A DNA stretch of 64,000 bases from Spongilla lacustris (taxonomy: Eukaryota > Porifera > Demospongiae > Spongillida > Spongillidae): positions 6,550,899 through 6,614,898 of the forward strand of contig OX442415.1 in assembly GCA_949361645.1 (NCBI GenBank), in the 5' to 3' direction. Below are positions 57,268-64,000 of the stretch, one piece after another. The first letter of the stretch is position 1. Each line of letters begins with the position of its first letter. The notes under the pieces are model-generated. The model was not told the DNA's origin, searched no databases, and worked only from the letters and a program-made list of their open reading frames with translations. Made by a program: the position numbers and the translations under genes.

Positions 57268-57904
57268 TCAGTTTCTAAAAGAAGGGTCACTACATGAGGT
57301 AATGGTGGACTTCATTGTACATGTATATCAGTGCAGCTGGGAGCGGAGATCCTGGAGAACGCACACTGTTAAAAAAAAAGGTATGAGGGGTGTTAGGTTT
57401 GAGGGGTGTTATTAGCCCAGGGAGTGTTATAGCAACACACATGGGTGTTCTGCTGACATCTTGGGGTGTTGGCAGGCTATGGTGGGGGTGTTGGCAGCAT
57501 ACCCCATCAGGAGTGGGGTGTTTGGTGATTTTATAGGTGTGTTGTCACAACGCTGGTTTACCGCAGTCTTTAGCCTTATTTGTAATTACCTTCTGACGGT
57601 CGAGGGCGTGGTTTGCGAGATGTGATGACAGCTGTGACTGTGATATCGATACAGTTACTGGACTTTAAGTGACAAAGTTATATCTTAAAGGTATATGCAC
57701 GTACTCAACTTACCAGTTAAAAACCTGTAACATAGGCTGGCCATGGTGTATAATTTGCTGTGGATTTCTAGACTAGGGCAGTGCGTATACACTTTGCCTT
57801 TTTAACTTGCGCATTCATGCGTGTAATCTTGTTTTGCTCATGAAGGCTTGCGTGCAGTGTTCACCGTTGTGTTCATGCTAGCGAGTGTGTTGTAGTACTA
57901 TGCA

Positions 57905-58141
57905 CAGGGGCGGATACAGGGGGGGGGGGGGGGGGTTGGGGGTTGCAACCCCCCCTTTTGTCTAAATTCCTTTTTTTTGCACGCAGTTTTAGGGGGGTTT
58001 TGGGGTTCACAACCCCCTCTTTTGTTCAAAAACCTTGCTTTTCGCACGCACGCGGACCCCCCCCCCCCCCCGCTCGTCTTATTATTCATTAACAACCCCC
58101 CCCCCCCCCCCCCCCAGTGTGAAATCCTGTATCCGCCCCTG
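57905..58141. mobile_element. Short hAT-like MITE with poly(G)/poly(C)
   Basis: Ends CAGGGGCGGATACAGG and ATCCTGTATCCGCCCCTG are inverted, flanked by ATGCA on both sides (57900-57904, 58142-58146). The paralogous site near 44400 has no insertion. It contains G18, C15 and C20 runs. Ends and duplication length match the element at 42748-44131. Confidence 0.88.
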
Positions 58142-58317
58142 ATGCATGCATAAAAGACCTATACTGTCTGATGCACGCTTGTTTATTATCCTGCTTGCCA
58201 CTTTGTGTTGAGAGTGAAGTACTTGGATTCTATTTAGATCACACCCTAGTAAAATGACATGTTAGCATATACATTACTACTCACACTGAAGTAAAATAGG
58301 TGTCCAATATATAGGTG

Positions 58318-58740
58318 TTGGTATAAATTGGTATAATTTTTCATTGTTTTTTTGGTCACCTCACCCAAAACACCTTTAAATACCTATATATTGGACACCT
58401 ATTTGCATCTAATGTGTGCATGTGTATGTGTATGTGTGTTTGTGTGCATGTGTTTGTGTGTGAGTGTTATATGTGTACAGTGTATGTGTTTATGCATGTG
58501 TGTACATGTATGTGTGCATGGATATGTGTATGTGTGCACATGTGTGTACATGTATGGGTGTGTGCATGGGTATGTGTCCATGCGTGCATGTGTGTGTGCA
58601 TGTGTGTGTGTGCATGTGTGTGCATTGTGAGTGTCTTGTATGTGTGTATGTGTTCGTGCATGTGTGTGATTCATGTGTGTGCATGGGTGAGATGTTTTGG
58701 GTGAGGTGACCACAAACCAATGAAAAGTTATACCAATTTG
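58318..58740. repeat. Inverted-repeat-flanked TG block
   Basis: About 58318-58380 and 58690-58740 are inverted copies (GGTCACCTCACCCAAAACAC and its complement; also TTGGTATAA words). The TG-rich block between them is the complement of the CA block in the paralogous segment 44990-45260, so it has flipped. Confidence 0.75.
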
Positions 58741-59475
58741 AAGTTCTTCATGAACATGGCTGCAGTGGGTGTCTTAGATTATCCCTTCCAGCCACACATT
58801 GACCACATATGAGATCAAATCACCTAACAGAGGCATTAATTGGTTTTAAGGCTACCACAAGTGGCCTTTAGTCTGGTGACCCTAGCATGATGTCATGCTA
58901 GGGTCCTGAGACTAAGTGGCCTTTACTGCACTATAGACTACATGTAGCTGTTTTATATTACATGCACAGAGGCAATGTCTCAAAACGAACTTACTGTTAA
59001 CTGCTTACAGTCTTTGCGTTTGTAGACTTTTATTTTTGCCCACCCCCTATATTTTTTTTATATATTCCGAAACCCTCCCTCTGTTGCAAACTAGGCATTT
59101 ATCTATGCAAAAAGGGTTGGCGTCTGGGGCTCCGCCTCAGACCCCTATGGGAGGGCTTCCAGCACTTCCCCATACCGGTGGGATGGGTGCCCCCACCCTC
59201 CCCGGGGAGGCGGGGGAACCACTGTTATTGGCTGCTGCACTTTATATTCTCTTCCTATGCCACTGCACATGACACACACATGCACACACACAAACATACA
59301 TACCAGGGATGTACCGCCAAGTTTGCAAAAATAAAAGTCTTCCCTATGCACTGTTAAATAGCATGCCATGTAGTTTTGTTTTGACATAGCATGTGTAAAC
59401 CAGGGGTTGAGTTAGGCAAATTAGGGGCAATCCAAGGTGATAAATCCCTGCACTGTACACAGCTTGGGGAGATCA

Positions 59476-59512
<37 letters not shown>
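59476..59512. repeat. Poly(G) tract, 37 bases
   Basis: Uninterrupted G run. The paralogous position in copy 1 holds G23 (46021-46043). Confidence 0.95.
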
Positions 59513-59513
<1 letters not shown>

Positions 59514-61474
59514 TCGGTCAATCCCCCTTGTTGATGCTTGAGTTCCAATCCTTAAAAAAAATTGTATCAGGCCCGAAGGTGATAGCGCTCTCGCGTTTCA
59601 TATTTGGATAAACACGAGGGGCCCCCCGTATGTGACTATTAATAAATGCTTTCAGAAGTCCCACAGTCCTATTAATTGGTCCTTCACACCCCCCCCCCCA
59701 CCAGACTTCCTAGCTATGAGCATGCACACAATGTACATGACACACACACATGCACACACACTCATGTACATCATGCACATACATGCAAACACATACATGC
59801 ACACACGTACATGCACACACGTGTGCACACACACACACACATATACACAGTTCTGTTTAAGAGTAAACAGTGTTTAATGGCATGACAGTTCGTTTTGTCT
59901 TATGTAGAGGACCGTATAGTAATGTGCTATCGTGCCGACGCTGTAGACCACCCAACTATACTACACTTCAGCAGTATACATTAATGCAGGCCAATAACTC
60001 AGAGAACTCTCATATCATCATGTTCATCTATCTTTTCAACATACGTGCATGCTTATATATACATACACATATCAACAATACGTGACTAACTTTAACCTCA
60101 AGTTCGTATTACAACACTTTAGTTCAACCTTCTGAATGCAGCCTTGTTGACAGGTTACTGTCTCTCAATCGTTGCACTCCGGACCTTAGGACTGGCTGGC
60201 TTCCCTGACATCTTATCTGGGGGCCCCTTCTGCATGGGTTGGGGCTCACATATTCTAGAACAGCCTTTGTTCAGGGAGGCCTTCAAACCGATTCTGGGCA
60301 GCTACCATATAAGCCCCTCCTTCCTGGTGCCATATTGCACACATTTGGCATTGGGATGGAGAGTGATTTCCCATCCTGCCACACCCTGTGTATCCTATTT
60401 GTACAGTGCATTGTCTTTTTGATATTATATGGTCGGCAGGCGGAGCCCTAACAGGCTTTTCCCTGAAATCTGGCTAGCCCAATCTGGACCAGTGTGTCCA
60501 GATCTGAGATACAGGTTCCAGCTCGTGGCCTGCATCATGCTGGACCTGTTTATCCTGGGATCCCCTTGCATATGGCTAGACCAGTCTGGACAAGCATCCG
60601 GTTCTTGGACACTGACAGTTTCCAGCTTGTGACAAGTGTCACACTGGACCTGAATAGCCTTGGGGTACATGTAGGGTGCACTCCAGTTCACCCCGTGGGA
60701 TACTCCTGCCTACTGTGGCAATCAGTCAAAAATAACCACGGCGCTCGCTGATGCATGAGTTGGTGCTATATAGCTAGTTTATGTTTGTGCCTTAGGCTAA
60801 AACCAACTGCAAGATATAGTTAAGCACACGTTAGCTACTGATGTACATGACATACACATACATGTGTACATAATATATGCATTCATTACACATACATACC
60901 GAATGCACACATGCACATGTGAATGTGTGTATGTGTATAATTCATTTGTACATGTATACATGTGCATGCACACACACACACACACATTCACACATAAACA
61001 GAAACACATGCATGTTCGATGTGTGTGTTGGACAACAGATACTGTGAGTGAAGTGCACTCTTTGGAACTACTCAAAAGTCCTGTCTAGCTTTTCGGCCTC
61101 ACAATCGGACAATTCTTAGGCATCCAAAATACCTACAATGTACTACTCTAGCTGTTTGTGTCTTTTCTTATCATTCATTTTGATATATCAAATTAACTTT
61201 TGAGGTTGTTTCAGTTTTACCGTTGTTATTGCATATTGTCACCGATGCACTTAGCTGGCTGCACCAAGATTCAATTCAGATCGGGCATGTCGATTGGAAC
61301 CTGACCTTTTATGCATGCAGAGAAACACTCAACTCTATCGTCATATAGGCCTTAAAGACATGTATATAATTTTGTTGTTGTATTTATGTTGTTAATTCAA
61401 TTCATGCAGTTGTTGCTCTATATATCGAATTGATGTTGTATATCTAAGATTACGGTGCATAAACGAACTATTGT

Positions 61475-61674
61475 NNNNNNNNNNNNNNNNNNNNNNNNNN
61501 NNNNNNNNNNNNNNNNNNNNNNNNNNNNNNNNNNNNNNNNNNNNNNNNNNNNNNNNNNNNNNNNNNNNNNNNNNNNNNNNNNNNNNNNNNNNNNNNNNNN
61601 NNNNNNNNNNNNNNNNNNNNNNNNNNNNNNNNNNNNNNNNNNNNNNNNNNNNNNNNNNNNNNNNNNNNNNNNNN
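61475..61674. other. Assembly gap, 200 N
   Basis: Exactly 200 N, probably a fixed-size scaffold gap. Reading frames across it are meaningless. Confidence 0.99.
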
Positions 61675-61876
61675 CCCCTGAGTGGTTACCACTACACTCC
61701 ATATAAACAGTCGTACGAACACCCCTAAGTGTGTTGCGGTAACACCCAATGGTATTCATTGTGCAACTGGATGCATTAAGCGTGCATGCAGCTGCAAAAC
61801 GGTTCTATGTACAATATTTGTGTAGCTAGCTGGTATATACATGTATGTATAATGCACCTATATCAATGGTAAGTGC

Positions 61877-61878
<2 letters not shown>

Positions 61879-61910
<32 letters not shown>
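61879..61910. repeat. Poly(C) tract, 32 bases
   Basis: Left arm of the Harbinger-like MITE (compare 47436-47704), preceded by TGCACC then TATATCAATGG. It is about 115 bases upstream of the RTK-3 start. Confidence 0.9.
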
Positions 61911-61912
<2 letters not shown>

Positions 61913-62026
61913 ATCTGGGACATATAGGAGATTGGTGGGCATTGTTTCTACCAGCACGCGTACGGGGGATTTGACATTGGTTGTGGTCAACAGCCATGGA
62001 CTTTTTACTTTTTTATTTGCCTCGCC

Positions 62027-62789
62027 ATGATAATCAGTATGGCATCATTCTGTCTTACTATCTGCGCTCTGAGCACGGTGCTTTGTGATTTTGCTGCTTC
62101 ATTTATTCTACCTAACGTACCAGGTCAGCAGTGGGTAAAGGTCGGCTATCTGAATATGTCGACGTCCGATCCAACGCAGCAGTGTCCTTATCCGTGGCAA
62201 ACGGTTTGGTCACCTGCAGGAGCGTCTTGCGAAAAGAAAGACAGTGCACTTTGTGACTCGGTGAATATAAGCACTTCCGGAGCTAGCTACCAAAAGGTAT
62301 GCGGAAGGTTCCTTGGCTATCAGATAGGATCGCCTGACGCTTTCGATAGCATCCGCATCGCTGGTCCAGGACTGAGCTGGGATATCGAAAAGTACTACGT
62401 CGATGGGGTTAGCATCACCTACGGGTCACCTGGAAACAGGCAACACGTGTACACATATGCCGCCGGGGGGACAGAGTACAATAGCCCCGATTCCTGTCCA
62501 TGCACAGGAGGAGCATCCACACCTGCATTTGTAGGATCTGATTACTATTGCGAGTCAGGCAATAACGAAACGACGGACGATGATACGATGTTGTACAACG
62601 CTGACGTTCTTTGGGATGGACAGCTGTGCCGTCACGATGAGGTCACGTGCTGCAATCCAAAATCGCTCCCATGGTTTTGCAAAACGTTTCCTAACCCCAT
62701 CACTGAGAACATGGAAGTTAGGATATGTTTGGATGAAGATCTTGACAACGAAAATGTGGCCATCCAGTTCTTTGAACTGTATATACTTG
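62027..62789 (+). CDS. RTK-3 first exon: signal peptide and cysteine-rich domain
   Basis: ATG at 62027 (a second at 62039) starts a leader with the hydrophobic core CLTICALSTVLCDFAASF, then VKVGYLNMS, DPTQQCPYPW, YQKVCGRFLGYQI, YYVDGVSITYGSPGNRQHV, CPCTGG, DYYCESGNN, DVLWDGQLCRHDEVTCC, LPWFCKTFPNP and EVRICLDEDLDNEN. The donor after 62789 (CTTG then GTGAGT) is in phase 1, as in the paralogues. It is secreted or the N-terminus of a receptor. RTK-1 shows the same exon upstream of Ig and kinase exons, so RTK-3 is probably the start of another such receptor. Nothing further of it is seen by 64000. Confidence 0.88.
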
Positions 62790-64000
62790 GTGAGTGCAGA
62801 ATTATAAAATGTTGTTGTTATGCTTGCGTGCACGGAAAAGACATGCATGATCCGTTTGATAAAATCAGCCATTGAGTTTCTGATTTTGCTTTGGAAAAAA
62901 ATGCGGCTTTTCTTGTACAGACGTGTATATGAACCTGCTTTTTTTTAACACTTAATCTACATGTATCATACCGTAGCTAGAGCGCACATTTCGCGCAAAC
63001 TTTAGCTTGAGCGTCTAGCAGTATGGTAAACATGCCTTATTACACATCCGCTTTGATGAAACAGATATTATACTCCTAGTCCTAGCTCTATTTGAGCCTT
63101 CCTGCTCGTTCAACCTACAGCAAACGTATCTAGTGCCCGGCACTTTATATTAATTAAACTGCGCTAAGGCTTGAAACCTTTATGTTTAGAAAAAAACATT
63201 TAAAAAACCGGTCGGTTAAGGTGTTACCGGTAATGGACCTTTTGCCTTCTGACGTCACAAATTAATTGGTTGTGTTTGACACAACATAAGTCCTTATAGG
63301 AACTTCACGAAGAAACACAGCAAGTACTAAATTAATGGTAAATGGATGCCTGACTATATTCCAAAATGAAGTACCTTCGCCAGTTACGGTGCAAATGTTA
63401 CAGCGCTCACAAGTTACCGGAAGTTGCCCCCCCAAAAATCGAAAAGCGCGACTTCGCGTGTCTCATTAGCAACTTCCGCAATGTTTCGCTGCATACAAAT
63501 CCCTTACAGAGCTTCATCATGAAATACAACAAAAATGAAACGTGTGGTAATTTACTTCTCAATAAAAATTTAAAAAGAAAAGCATGTAGGAGCTACATGT
63601 ATGATGGTGAAGTTATGCCATTTTTAAAGTTGCCCCCCCCCCCCCCCCCCCCCCCCCCCCAAAATGTCCATTTCCTGTTTAAAAATTAATTATCAATTAT
63701 TTATGCAATTATCAGTTTATTATTGATTAAACAAGCCTTTGCCACATGGCAAGTAAGGTGATATGGTCCGCGGCGTACACCAATCACGTCCCTGATCAGA
63801 TCTCGCTGCGTACGACCAGCAGTGCGCGCGGACTCACCATTACGGTGAATAGAGGTGTTGCTATAAAGTTGCTATAAATATGTACCACGTGAGATGGATC
63901 CCTGCCTTCCATTGTTCGCTCTCGTCCGCTTATTGTTGTCTCGTGCCCAGCAGTAAGGCGCGCGTAACTCGTACTAACTCCTCTATAAAATACCAACCGG
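62790..64000. other. RTK-3 intron, no further exon seen
   Basis: Contains a degraded copy of the 48645-48929 MITE (about 62930-63080) and a C28 run (63633-63660). The open stretch 63366-63689 ends in the poly(C) and shows no domain. Confidence 0.55.

Larger units (their letters stand above)
57360..61070. repeat. Segmental duplication, copy 2 (upstream of RTK-3)
   Basis: Collinear with 42440-47300 (see that entry), ending directly upstream of the RTK-3 exon. Differences are: the hAT-like copy at 57905-58141, the CA block in inverted orientation (58410-58700), one fewer 110-bp unit, and an extra unmatched segment at about 59896-60205. Confidence 0.85.

Noticed and set aside
61418..61759. Open frames spanning the N gap
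   Set aside because: Unknown bases cannot support a gene call.

Overview
The window looks like nuclear DNA of a sponge (Porifera, probably a demosponge). Genes are split by introns with GT-AG borders. The main locus encodes receptor tyrosine kinases (RTKs) with an immunoglobulin (Ig) ectodomain and a Met/Axl-like kinase domain. It starts with a cysteine-rich secreted domain (motifs VGYLNMS, YVDGVSITYG, YYCESG, VLWDGQ, LPWFCK) that I recognise as a family expanded in sponges and cnidarians but for which I know no name. The species cannot be fixed from the sequence. The rest is intron and intergenic DNA rich in transposons, microsatellites and very long G/C homopolymers, with one 200-N assembly gap.

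Layout, all main genes on the + strand. (1) 1-30540 is RTK-1. Its first domain exon (1-90, resuming at 7274-7793) is split by two insertions: a terminal-inverted-repeat (TIR) element (91-2996) and a nearly intact Ty3/gypsy retrotransposon (3013-7273). Then come a transposon-filled intron, four repeats of a three-exon ectodomain module (14173-20551), one more Ig exon (21682-21963), seven tandem 42-nt Ser/Thr-rich mini-exons (24035-25574), a transmembrane exon (26293-26401) and seven kinase exons (27655-30540). (2) 31238-31850 is a broken sulfotransferase copy. (3) 33308-39041 is a Ginger-like DNA transposon on the minus strand, with a spliced integrase, an OTU protease region, an acidic repeat region and further unidentified exons. 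(4) 39778-40330 is a decayed copy of the RTK first exon. (5) 42440-53820 is a second RTK locus (RTK-2): intact first-domain frame but altered start codons, no Ig exons, transmembrane exon deleted, kinase exons open. (6) 57360-62789 is a duplicate of the RTK-2 upstream region and first exon, giving an intact signal-peptide exon (RTK-3) whose remainder would lie beyond the window.

The ectodomain exons I could phase are phase 1-1, so they can be duplicated, skipped or shuffled without breaking frame. This fits a receptor family that evolves by exon and segmental duplication: RTK-1 has the full ectodomain but a transposon-broken first exon, RTK-2 has lost ectodomain and membrane parts, and RTK-3 has a fresh first exon. 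No tRNA, rRNA, CRISPR array or bacterial-type operon was seen.
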